Source: Methanosarcinales archaeon
Lineage (GTDB): Archaea > Nanobdellota > Nanobdellia > Woesearchaeales > CG1-02-33-12
Assembly (NCBI GenBank): GCA_017610505.1
Contig: JAFCBX010000002.1
Location: 1-20,188, forward strand
Length of the DNA stretch: 20,188 bases
Direction of reading: 5' to 3'
A program made the translations under genes and the position numbers. Below the pieces are notes generated by a model, which saw nothing but the letters and a program-made list of their open reading frames with translations, had not been told where the DNA came from and did no database searches. Of this stretch, positions 13,942 through 20,112 are shown piece after piece. Every line of letters begins with the position of its first letter. The first letter of the stretch is position 1.

Positions 13942-15761
13942 ACTCTTACCTCTGCTATTATAGGCCCCCACAAGGAAGGAACACCTCCAACAGGGTTTAC
14001 TTCCCTGTCCATCTGTGTTGCCTGCACATAATCACCTAATAGTAAATTTAATCTTTCTTCTGCATCTGCAACAGCATCTTCCTCGCTGTCAAATATCTTG
14101 CCATATCCAACTAAAGAGGGTATAAGAACATAATACTGCAGTGTTGTTTCATTAAGAATATAGCAGTCAATGCATGTGTCACTAACCTCAAAATTGTTTT
14201 CTCCACTAATAAAATAGTAAGGGTCAATGTAAATAGAAGATGGGGTTGCAAGTGGCCTAGGTGTTGTGAAAACATTCTGGCCATTTGCTTCTACACTAAC
14301 TATGTCGCTGTCAAGCTGTGCAACCTGTATGAATGATTCAATAACATCACAATCCCCAAAATCCTTTACATAAGATTTGCCATTGCTCATGCTGCCATAA
14401 AAGCTTTCAACAATAGAAACATCAATTTTTCCATACTTTAGTTTTGCAGTGTCAGTAATTTCATACTCAATCTCAACATAGGATGAGTCCTCTGGATCAT
14501 TTTCAGGGTCAGAATAAAGCCATGTACCATCTTCACCAAAGAAATAGTCTGGATAGCAGTTAAGGTAAACACTTACTACATTTGTTCCTTCATTCAGTTT
14601 GTCATATATTTCATAAGTCTCATTAAGAGTTCCTGTAACATTCAGAAGGTCTATTGTCTCATCATTTAAATAAAGCTGGACATTGCTTTTTTCAGGAACT
14701 CCATCTGGAATATCAAAACTCTTGAGATTTTTTCCAACTATATGCAGGGTTGCATTTTTTATAATTACCCCTTTTGGAACAAAAACAGGCAACACAGACC
14801 ATGCACCACTCCCCTTATTTTGATTCTGGCCCCCACTGCTTAAAACATTATCAAAATAAAACCTTTTTTTTATTGTTTTTGACGGAACAAACTTTCCGCT
14901 GCTTTCATACTCAACAATTATTTTTGAGCCTGGATGAATATGAGCATTGTCATCAGACTGTACCTTTAGCATTATTTCAAACTCATTCCATCCGCTTGCA
15001 ACATCGTTAGTTATATCTACAACATCAAATCCAATGTGTGTGGCGTCTTTTTCCTGTGTATAAAGCCATGGGTCACCTACAGATATTGGGTTTCCATTAA
15101 GGTCAAAATCATTTGATGGTGTAGCACTTATTCCCCAGTGGACTGTCAGGAATAATGTGGCTTTTGTGATATCACTGGAATTAATATAAAATTTCTTTGT
15201 GAAATACATTCTGTTGCCTTGTCCATGTGAGCTTCCCTTGGGGTTTATCATAAAAACCTCTGTTGTGTTTTTGGTTACCTTTGTTGCAATTGCCCTTGCA
15301 GTAAAGCCCTCTCTTGTCCTGTATCTTTGTATGCCAGATATCATCTTCTTTGATGTTATTGATATTCCATTCTGACTGTTATCCCTAAAATAAATTTCTT
15401 CTCCCCCTATATAAAAGCCAAAACCAAGATTCTCATCAACAAAATCATCAGTAAATTCCTTTGTTAAATTTCCTGCTTTGTCTATTTTATCAAGTGCCCA
15501 GAATTCACCTATCTGCTCTAAAATACTGCTGTCATTATTTGTTATCTCTCCAGTTGATATAAGCTCACCAACATAGGGATTATTAACCTCATTAATCCTT
15601 AATGTTGATAATGCATTAATCAAGTCCTGTGATGTATAACCAATGCTAGTATGTGATGGCTCAACTATATAAAAAGAGTTAATTAATAAAAGCCCCATAA
15701 TTATTATACTTGCACCAAGCATAGAGTCAATTGTGAAAAAGAATCCTTTTTTCAATACCAT
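13932..15761 (-). CDS. Large membrane-anchored surface protein with probable beta-sandwich domains (609 aa)
   Basis: The N-terminus MVLKKGFFFTIDSMLGASII contains KKG and an acidic residue inside a pilin-like helix (about residues 9-28). The region around 140-180 (RYRTREGFTARAIATKV) is followed by two stretches with a carbohydrate-binding/jelly-roll feel. About 200-300 has KATLFLTVHWG, later GWNEFEIMLKV and SKIIVEYES. About 330-440 has IKNATLHIVGKN, VQLYLNDETIDLLNVTG and GTNVVSVYLN. A C-terminal helical part (about 560-609) holds EEDAVADAEERLNLLLGDYV. No enzyme motif is seen. It is the largest protein in the cluster and a good candidate for a filament tip or adhesin (inference). A GGTGA site precedes ATG 15761, which overlaps the upstream gene by 10 nt. 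Confidence 0.78.
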   Translation of the reverse strand: MVLKKGFFFTIDSMLGASIIIMGLLLINSFYIVEPSHTSIGYTSQDLINALSTLRINEVNNPYVGELISTGEITNNDSSILEQIGEFWALDKIDKAGNLTKEFTDDFVDENLGFGFYIGGEEIYFRDNSQNGISITSKKMISGIQRYRTREGFTARAIATKVTKNTTEVFMINPKGSSHGQGNRMYFTKKFYINSSDITKATLFLTVHWGISATPSNDFDLNGNPISVGDPWLYTQEKDATHIGFDVVDITNDVASGWNEFEIMLKVQSDDNAHIHPGSKIIVEYESSGKFVPSKTIKKRFYFDNVLSSGGQNQNKGSGAWSVLPVFVPKGVIIKNATLHIVGKNLKSFDIPDGVPEKSNVQLYLNDETIDLLNVTGTLNETYEIYDKLNEGTNVVSVYLNCYPDYFFGEDGTWLYSDPENDPEDSSYVEIEYEITDTAKLKYGKIDVSIVESFYGSMSNGKSYVKDFGDCDVIESFIQVAQLDSDIVSVEANGQNVFTTPRPLATPSSIYIDPYYFISGENNFEVSDTCIDCYILNETTLQYYVLIPSLVGYGKIFDSEEDAVADAEERLNLLLGDYVQATQMDREVNPVGGVPSLWGPIIAEVRVWH

Positions 15762-16240
15762 AAATATATCACCATTTTTGCAATAGCTGATTTTTTAACC
15801 ACAAGCCTTGTTACCTTAACAAGTTTTTTTGGATTCTCAACAGGCTTACCTATTCCTTCAAGAGTTTCATTAAAGGGTACGATATCATTATTTCTATCTT
15901 TAAAATAAACATAGTAATCATAGGCTGTTCCAAAAAGCTTTCTGCTATCCTTATAAGGAATCTTTGAAAACTGCTCCAGCTTTGTTTCATTAATTCTGTT
16001 ATCATTGCTAATCCCAATTCTTATCACATCGTCCTTGCTCCAGTTATAAGGATAACCCTGGCTCATTAATGAGCCAGAAATTGATTTGGCATCAATAAGA
16101 AGGTCATCAAGCAATGCCTCGTCCTGATCAGAAAGGTTTGTTGCACTCTTGTAATAAATTAAGATAGCTGACCCAAAGATAATAACCCCAATTATCAAAT
16201 CAAGGGAAAAGACCTGCGCTTTAGATAAGATAAATAACAC
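15752..16240 (-). CDS. Class III pilin-like protein (162 aa)
   Basis: SKAQVFSLDLIIGVIIFGSA has the KA/Q prepilin motif before a membrane helix (to about residue 29), with D in place of E one position later than in neighbours. Beyond the helix are LSDQDEALLDDLLIDAKSIS (helical), GYPYNWSKDD and a beta-rich C-terminus. The start is uncertain. GTG 16240 lies immediately after a GGGGG run inside the preceding gene's end, with essentially no spacing, and no ATG is available before the KAQ motif. Non-canonical initiation just downstream is possible. It overlaps the upstream pilin by 20 nt and the downstream gene by 10 nt. Probably a minor pilin. Confidence 0.78.
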   Translation of the reverse strand: MLFILSKAQVFSLDLIIGVIIFGSAILIYYKSATNLSDQDEALLDDLLIDAKSISGSLMSQGYPYNWSKDDVIRIGISNDNRINETKLEQFSKIPYKDSRKLFGTAYDYYVYFKDRNNDIVPFNETLEGIGKPVENPKKLVKVTRLVVKKSAIAKMVIYLWY

Positions 16241-16610
16241 CCCCTTTATTTATTATTGTGTTATTTCCCTTGTTTATATTGCCATTAATCTCAGGAATAG
16301 TTATTGTAAACTCTGAGTTTTTTAAACCAATAGTGATTTTATTTTCTGTTTGGGTTATTGTATAATCCTTATTATCGAGCTTTTCCGGTATAAAAAAAGT
16401 TCTGTTATAGCCTGACTTTACCTGCGTTGCCATATTGATTTCATATTGTATTTTATAGGCAAGGTCTTTTACAAGAATAAACTCCTTTTTTTCATTCAGC
16501 TCATCTGCCTGATTTCCCGCTACTTTTAAAAAAATTAAAAGCATTATAAATGTAACACTTACAAGAAATATAAACTCAACTGCTATTTGTGCTTTTATGT
16601 GCTTACACAT
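16221..16610 (-). CDS. Class III pilin-like protein (129 aa)
   Basis: MCKHIKAQIAVEFIFLVSVT is a clear archaeal prepilin leader: K-A then Q+1 and E+5, with the helix to about residue 26. The head is short and beta-like (YTITQTENKITIGLKNSEFT), with sequons NRT and NNT. Its only cysteine (C2) is in the leader and would be removed on processing. The gene begins within the last 16 nt of the upstream pilin gene and ends inside the next, so it is tightly coupled to both. Likely a minor pilin. The A-x-x-E pattern is the same as in the 136-aa and 146-aa pilins of this window. Confidence 0.85.
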   Translation of the reverse strand: MCKHIKAQIAVEFIFLVSVTFIMLLIFLKVAGNQADELNEKKEFILVKDLAYKIQYEINMATQVKSGYNRTFFIPEKLDNKDYTITQTENKITIGLKNSEFTITIPEINGNINKGNNTIINKGGVIYLI

Positions 16611-17005
16611 ACATGATCCCCTTTTGATTCTATGTTTATGTAGCGGATTCCAGGGGTTATTGCAATATCTCCACTAATATTAACAGAGCTTATTTGGCTT
16701 ATATCTGTGAGACCGCTGCCTGTTTTTACCTTAAAAACTATTTCTTTGTCATATATTGTAACATTCTCAACATTTTCTGGCATGTAAACCTTTATCCTGG
16801 TTTTTGATGGCTCACCCAGATAGTAAACTGATTCTGCACTATCAACAACTTTTTTTGCAATCTTATCTACCTGGCTTGTTATTACCTGGTCATTTGTACT
16901 GCTAATATGTTCATAGAAAATTAAAATTAATGGGATCATAATAACAAGAATAAATCCAACTATAATCACATATTCCATACTTACTTGGGCATTTTTTTTT
17001 CTCAT
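16595..17005 (-). CDS. Class III pilin-like protein, first gene of the surface cluster (136 aa)
   Basis: MRKKNAQVSMEYVIIVGFIL is a class III signal peptide: cleavage after KKNA leaves Q+1 and E+5, and the helix runs to about residue 31. The head contains AKKVVDSAESVYYLGEPSKT, a pattern I associate with small archaeal pilins (unverified). It is followed by beta strands with IKVYMPENVENVTIYDKEIV and a C-terminal CVST. It heads the cluster, with a TATA box placed for a leaderless mRNA and a palindrome between TATA and ATG. A run of nine A near codon 3 is a possible slippage site but probably reflects base composition. Confidence 0.87.
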   Translation of the reverse strand: MRKKNAQVSMEYVIIVGFILVIMIPLILIFYEHISSTNDQVITSQVDKIAKKVVDSAESVYYLGEPSKTRIKVYMPENVENVTIYDKEIVFKVKTGSGLTDISQISSVNISGDIAITPGIRYINIESKGDHVCVST

Positions 17006-17018
17006 GATAATCTTGTTT

Positions 17019-17030
17019 ATATGCGCATAT
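17019..17030. repeat. Perfect 12-bp palindrome in the cluster promoter
   Basis: ATATGCGCATAT reads identically on both strands. It overlaps the edge of the predicted TATA box and lies 14-25 nt before ATG 17005. A dimeric regulator bound here would block the transcription start. The GCGC core stands out in an otherwise almost pure A/T gap. Confidence 0.6.
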
Positions 17031-17035
17031 TTAAA
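17028..17035 (-). promoter_or_regulatory. TATA box of the pilin/surface cluster
   Basis: The minus strand reads TTTAAATA, a near-ideal archaeal TATA box. It is centred 26-27 nt before ATG 17005, which predicts a leaderless transcript for the first pilin gene. Confidence 0.6.
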
Positions 17036-17107
17036 TTTATGTAACTATTTAACAATAGATTATCTTAATTAGTCTTTATTTTAAGACAACATTAAAAAGA
17101 CAGATAA

Positions 17108-17115
17108 TTTTATAT
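17108..17115 (+). promoter_or_regulatory. TATA-like box of the divergent plus-strand gene
   Basis: TTTTATAT(A) lies about 60 nt before ATG 17172. Initiation near 17138 would leave a leader of about 34 nt containing the GGGGG ribosome site at 17161-17165. A nearer box at 17151-17159 would place initiation beyond the ATG and is less likely. Confidence 0.4.
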
Positions 17116-17171
17116 AGTTTTATGAATTTTTGTTTTTAAACTAATGATTTTTTATAAATAGGGGGCAAAAA

Positions 17172-17762
17172 ATGGCAAATGAGGAGTTCAATAAAATGCT
17201 GGATGATTATATGGGAGGCATAAGAAAAAAGAATTTAATACCTTTTTCTGAGAAATTTAAAAAATTTTTTAATTCAAAGCCAAAGAAAAAAATCCAGCCA
17301 AATCAAGATACAACAGAAGAATATGTAGATATCAATGATGGGGGGCTGGAAAATGCTGTTATAGAAGAGAAAAAGGGTTTCTTAGAGGGTTTTTTTGGGA
17401 AATTCTTTAAATTGTTTTCAGCAAAACATAAAAAAACTTCTGAACAGGAATTTGAAACTGTTCTTGAAGAGCCAAAGATAGTTGAGGAGGAAGTCTTTGT
17501 AAAGGAAATGAAAGAAAAATTTATCATTAGGCTTTTTAAGAGAATATTTCATCCTAAAAAAAAGGATATTGAAGAGCCTGAAAAAGAGCCAGAGATCAAA
17601 ACTTACAGCAGTGAGATGGATGATGATGTTGTAAAGGTTTTGAATATAGTTAATTCTTTGTTCAAAAAACTGCCTCAAAACGTAAAACAAGAGTTCAGGA
17701 ATTCAGAAGATTTTGAGATATACTCAAATGTTCTGAAAAAGTATCGTATTACAAAAAAATAG
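17172..17762 (+). CDS. Charged cytoplasmic protein with three F/K-rich amphipathic segments (196 aa)
   Basis: The only plus-strand gene, divergent from the surface cluster. GGGGG at 17161 gives a ribosome site 6 nt before the ATG. There is no signal or transmembrane helix. Three similar segments occur at residues 25-43 (FSEKFKKFFNSKPKKK), 70-91 (FLEGFFGKFFKLFSAKHKK) and 116-132 (KFIIRLFKRIFHPKKK). Each is an amphipathic Phe-rich helix followed by a basic patch, separated by acidic linkers. The C-terminal domain (about 150-196) is compact and helical: VVKVLNIVNSLFKKLPQNVK, then SEDFEIYSNVLKKY. I do not recognise a family. The repeats suggest peripheral membrane binding at several points, perhaps serving the nearby secretion motor (speculation). 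Confidence 0.75.
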   Translation: MANEEFNKMLDDYMGGIRKKNLIPFSEKFKKFFNSKPKKKIQPNQDTTEEYVDINDGGLENAVIEEKKGFLEGFFGKFFKLFSAKHKKTSEQEFETVLEEPKIVEEEVFVKEMKEKFIIRLFKRIFHPKKKDIEEPEKEPEIKTYSSEMDDDVVKVLNIVNSLFKKLPQNVKQEFRNSEDFEIYSNVLKKYRITKK

Positions 17763-17801
17763 TAGATTTGTTACGCTTTATAAAAATCATTAAACTAAGT
17801 T

Positions 17802-19061
17802 TTAAGTCCCTTCCTGCCATGAGCTAAGATATTTCTTCTGCTCTTCAGTGAGCTTGTCTATGTTTATGTTCATTACACCAAGTTGTAACCATGAGATTCT
17901 TTCATCAATTTCCTTTGGTAAGGTTATTACTTTTTTTTCTAATTCACCCTTGTTTTTAATCAAATATTCAACTGCTAATGACTGTCCGCAAAAAGACAGG
18001 CTCATAACGGTTGATGGATGGCCCTCTGCAGCTGCCAGGTTGATTAGTCTTCCCTCTCCTGCAACATAAATCTTCTTATTGTTTAGAGTGTACTCGTCAA
18101 GGAAAGGCCTTATTCTCCTGCTCTCTGCTGCTTTTTTTAATGATTTTAAATCAATCTCAACATCAAAATGGCCAGAGTTTGCAACTATTGCGCCGTCTTT
18201 CATAAGCTTCATATGCTCCACGGTTATTACATTAATATCTCCAGTTACTGTGATGAAAAGATCGCCTAGTTTTGCTGCCTCATTCATCTGCATTACCTTA
18301 TGGCCGTCAAAACCTGCCTGCATTGCCCTGAATGGATTAACTTCTGTTACTATTACTTTTGCTCCAAGCCCTTTTGCTCTTAGGGCAACTCCTTTTCCGC
18401 AGTCTCCATAGCCAGCTACAACAACAGTATTTCCTGCTATCAGAATGTTTGATGCCCTTAGAATTCCGTCAATGGTGCTCTGGCCAGTTCCGTAATAATT
18501 ATCAATAAGATGTTTTGTCTTGTTGTCATTTACAGCTATTATTGGATATTTTAATGCATTGTCTTTTTCCATTGCCCTTAATCTTATAACTCCTGTTGTT
18601 GTTTCCTCGCACCCGCCGATTATGTCTTTAATTAGCTCTTTGTGATTTTTATGTATTTCACTAACCAAATCGCAGCCGTCATCAATTGTTATGTTTGGCT
18701 TAAACTCAATTACTTTGTTTAAGAATTTATAGTAATCCTCTGTTGTTTCTCCTTTATAACCATAAACTCTAAATCCTTGTTTTGCTAATGAAGCTGCAAC
18801 ATCATCCTGGGTGCTTAATGGGTTACAAGAACAAATAGCAACATCAGCACCTCCTGTTTTTAATGTTTTGACTAAAACAGCTGTTTCCTTTGTTAAGTGA
18901 AGGGCCATCCCTATTTTTATGCCTTTTAATGGCTTTTCCTTTTCAAATCTTTGTTTTATTTTCAATAAGGCCTTCATCTGCTTTTCAGCATACTCAATAT
19001 TCATTTGGCCCTGGTTGGCCAGATTAATATCCTTAACACAATAATTTTCATTTTCATCCAT
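17802..19061 (-). CDS. ahcY: Adenosylhomocysteinase (S-adenosylhomocysteine hydrolase)
   Basis: Cytoplasmic NAD-dependent enzyme splitting S-adenosylhomocysteine to adenosine and homocysteine, which relieves product inhibition of methyltransferases. Substrate-domain motifs are TIDDGCDL (125-132), GGCEETTTGV (149-158) and NDNKTKHLIDN (178-188). The NAD-binding loop is VVVAGYGDCGKG (213-224) and is followed by VTEVNPFRAMQAGFDG. ANSGHFDVEID (294-304) and AEGHPSTVMSLSFCGQ (345-360) complete the set. At 419 aa it lacks the C-terminal KPxxYRY extension of bacterial and eukaryotic enzymes, as archaeal forms do. Some archaeal members prefer S-inosylhomocysteine, so exact substrate is open. ATG 19061 abuts the upstream stop, with GGTGATATAA as ribosome site inside that gene's end. 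Confidence 0.96.
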   Translation of the reverse strand: MDENENYCVKDINLANQGQMNIEYAEKQMKALLKIKQRFEKEKPLKGIKIGMALHLTKETAVLVKTLKTGGADVAICSCNPLSTQDDVAASLAKQGFRVYGYKGETTEDYYKFLNKVIEFKPNITIDDGCDLVSEIHKNHKELIKDIIGGCEETTTGVIRLRAMEKDNALKYPIIAVNDNKTKHLIDNYYGTGQSTIDGILRASNILIAGNTVVVAGYGDCGKGVALRAKGLGAKVIVTEVNPFRAMQAGFDGHKVMQMNEAAKLGDLFITVTGDINVITVEHMKLMKDGAIVANSGHFDVEIDLKSLKKAAESRRIRPFLDEYTLNNKKIYVAGEGRLINLAAAEGHPSTVMSLSFCGQSLAVEYLIKNKGELEKKVITLPKEIDERISWLQLGVMNINIDKLTEEQKKYLSSWQEGT

Positions 19062-19304
19062 TTATATCACCTTTTTATCTTTCCCTTCTTTTATCACAAT
19101 TATGAATTTTTTATTGCGCTTGGCTGGTTTTAGAAAGTATTGCTCTGGGCTGAGACTTTGTTTTGCTGCACATGCGTGAGCGCTTTCTTCTGTATTAAAA
19201 GTCTTTGGCCCATTGGTCTTTACCACAGAACTAGAATTCCTGTAGTGCCTAAAGTGAGTATTTAATCCAATTTTTCTTTTTATTCTTGTGTGCATTTTTA
19301 CCAT
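19062..19304 (-). CDS. Small basic protein upstream of adenosylhomocysteinase (80 aa)
   Basis: The start is ATG 19304 (MVKMHTRIKRKIGLNTHFRH), with GGTGA about 5 nt before it; a TTG further up would add four residues. The protein is very basic at both ends. A middle segment GPKTFNTEESAHACAAKQSL and YFLKPAKRNKKFIIVIK looks like a small alpha/beta nucleic-acid-binding or ribosome-associated protein, but I cannot name it. It is immediately followed by ahcY with no gap, and a TATA box precedes it, so the two form an operon. The single cysteine (in HACAAK) and the histidine-rich N-terminus do not form an evident zinc site. Confidence 0.75.
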   Translation of the reverse strand: MVKMHTRIKRKIGLNTHFRHYRNSSSVVKTNGPKTFNTEESAHACAAKQSLSPEQYFLKPAKRNKKFIIVIKEGKDKKVI

Positions 19305-19333
19305 ATTTTTCACCAAAATTAAGAAAATAACAT

Positions 19334-19343
19334 CTATATTTAA
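19334..19343 (-). promoter_or_regulatory. TATA box of the small basic protein/ahcY operon
   Basis: The minus strand reads TTAAATATAG. Its centre is 34 nt before ATG 19304, leaving a leader of about 8 nt. The rest of the 145-nt gap (19305-19449) is A/T-rich and shows no ORF or hairpin that I can support. Confidence 0.5.
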
Positions 19344-19449
19344 CCTTTTCCCTTGGTAAAAGTAAATGTTATTGTTTTAAGATTATTTTTGGCCTATTCC
19401 TAACCTTTAATCCTTTTTGTTTTATAATACCCTAAACTTAGAAAACCAT

Positions 19450-19794
19450 TTATAATTTATCTATAGTTTCTTCAACATGTTTATACCATTTATAAGTTAT
19501 TTCTTTCATCTTACTTTTAATCTCTTCTTTATTATTTGGTTTGTATAAGAAAATATACCCCCCCCTTGATAAATTCTTTTGTGTCCTCTTAACTAGTTTT
19601 CTTTCAACAAGGTTTTTTATTGCCTTCTGAATTGTTGTTCTTTCTAATTCCATTGCCTTGGAAATCTGTAGTATAGTACGAATTTTGTCATTTCTTAACA
19701 GAAAAATTAAGACGTTGTATTCGGTTTTATTCAGATTAAATGAACATCTTATTAGTTCTTCTTCAGTTATTTTTTTGCACGAAAATGTTATCAT
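19450..19794 (-). CDS. Winged-helix transcriptional regulator (MarR/TrmB-like, 114 aa)
   Basis: The start is ATG 19794, with GGTGATT just upstream. LNKTEYNVLIFLLRNDKIRT (21-40), then ILQISKAMELERTTIQKAIKNLVERKLVKR (41-70) form the first helix, the helix-turn-helix and the recognition helix. The wing is LSRGGYIFLYKP (75-86), and the C-terminal helix (91-114) could dimerise. This is the layout of small archaeal MarR/TrmB-type repressors. It follows the ferredoxin gene by 21 nt, so the two are probably cotranscribed. It may control that redox operon, or possibly the palindromic promoters nearby (inference). The codons for R77-G78-G79 contain a run of eight G, a possible slippage site. Confidence 0.85.
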   Translation of the reverse strand: MITFSCKKITEEELIRCSFNLNKTEYNVLIFLLRNDKIRTILQISKAMELERTTIQKAIKNLVERKLVKRTQKNLSRGGYIFLYKPNNKEEIKSKMKEITYKWYKHVEETIDKL

Positions 19795-19815
19795 TTTAAT
19801 CACCAAGGTTCTTTA

Positions 19816-20112
19816 TCATATCCTGTTCCTGCCTTTACCAAATCCATGACCCCCGCCTTGACCATTTCCTCTACCAAAACCTCTTCCATATCCAGTACTT
19901 CTTTCAAGGTTTTCATTGCTAATAGACTTATTTTGTTCCTGGCTTTCATCAAGTATAATAGCATTTCTTGGGCATACTTCTATTGCTTGCTGTATACAGG
20001 CTGCTTTACCATCTTTGACTCTTGCTTTCCCCCCAATAATTTCAAATCCTTCAGGGCATACACTTTGACAGACCCCACAGCCAATACATTTATTTTGATT
20101 TATCTTTACCAT
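19816..20112 (-). CDS. Ferredoxin with one [4Fe-4S] site and Gly/Arg-rich tail (98 aa)
   Basis: The start is ATG 20112, with GGAGG ending 6 nt before it; ATG 20130 would add six residues. KCIGCGVCQSVCP gives C9, C12, C15 and C19. The second motif keeps only C39 and C47 (ACIQQAIEVCP), so it cannot hold a second cluster. By analogy with Pyrococcus-type ferredoxins, C9/C12/C15/C47 would bind one [4Fe-4S] cluster, and C19-C39 could be a disulfide. Residues 52-70 are a polar linker and 74-98 a Gly/Arg-rich tail (YGRGFGRGNGQGGGHGFGKG), which is unusual for a ferredoxin. Cytoplasmic electron carrier; its partner is unknown. Confidence 0.92.
   Translation of the reverse strand: MVKINQNKCIGCGVCQSVCPEGFEIIGGKARVKDGKAACIQQAIEVCPRNAIILDESQEQNKSISNENLERSTGYGRGFGRGNGQGGGHGFGKGRNRI

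Noticed and set aside
12997..13971. GTG-initiated longer form of the 314-aa surface protein
   Set aside because: GAGGT is correctly spaced for ATG 13941, and the extra residues would precede the pilin-like leader without purpose.
16991..17000. Homopolymer T tract at the start of the first pilin gene as phase-variation site
   Set aside because: It encodes the lysine run of the leader (AAA AAA AAT), and A runs of this size are expected from the base composition; similar runs occur elsewhere in the window.
18079..18411. Plus-strand frame inside ahcY
   Set aside because: It is fully covered by a strongly recognised enzyme on the minus strand.
19305..19449. Intergenic stretch checked for an RNA gene or riboswitch upstream of the ahcY operon
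   Set aside because: An SAH riboswitch was considered because of ahcY, but I see no supporting stems. The gap is A/T-rich, and the TATA box leaves almost no leader to hold one.
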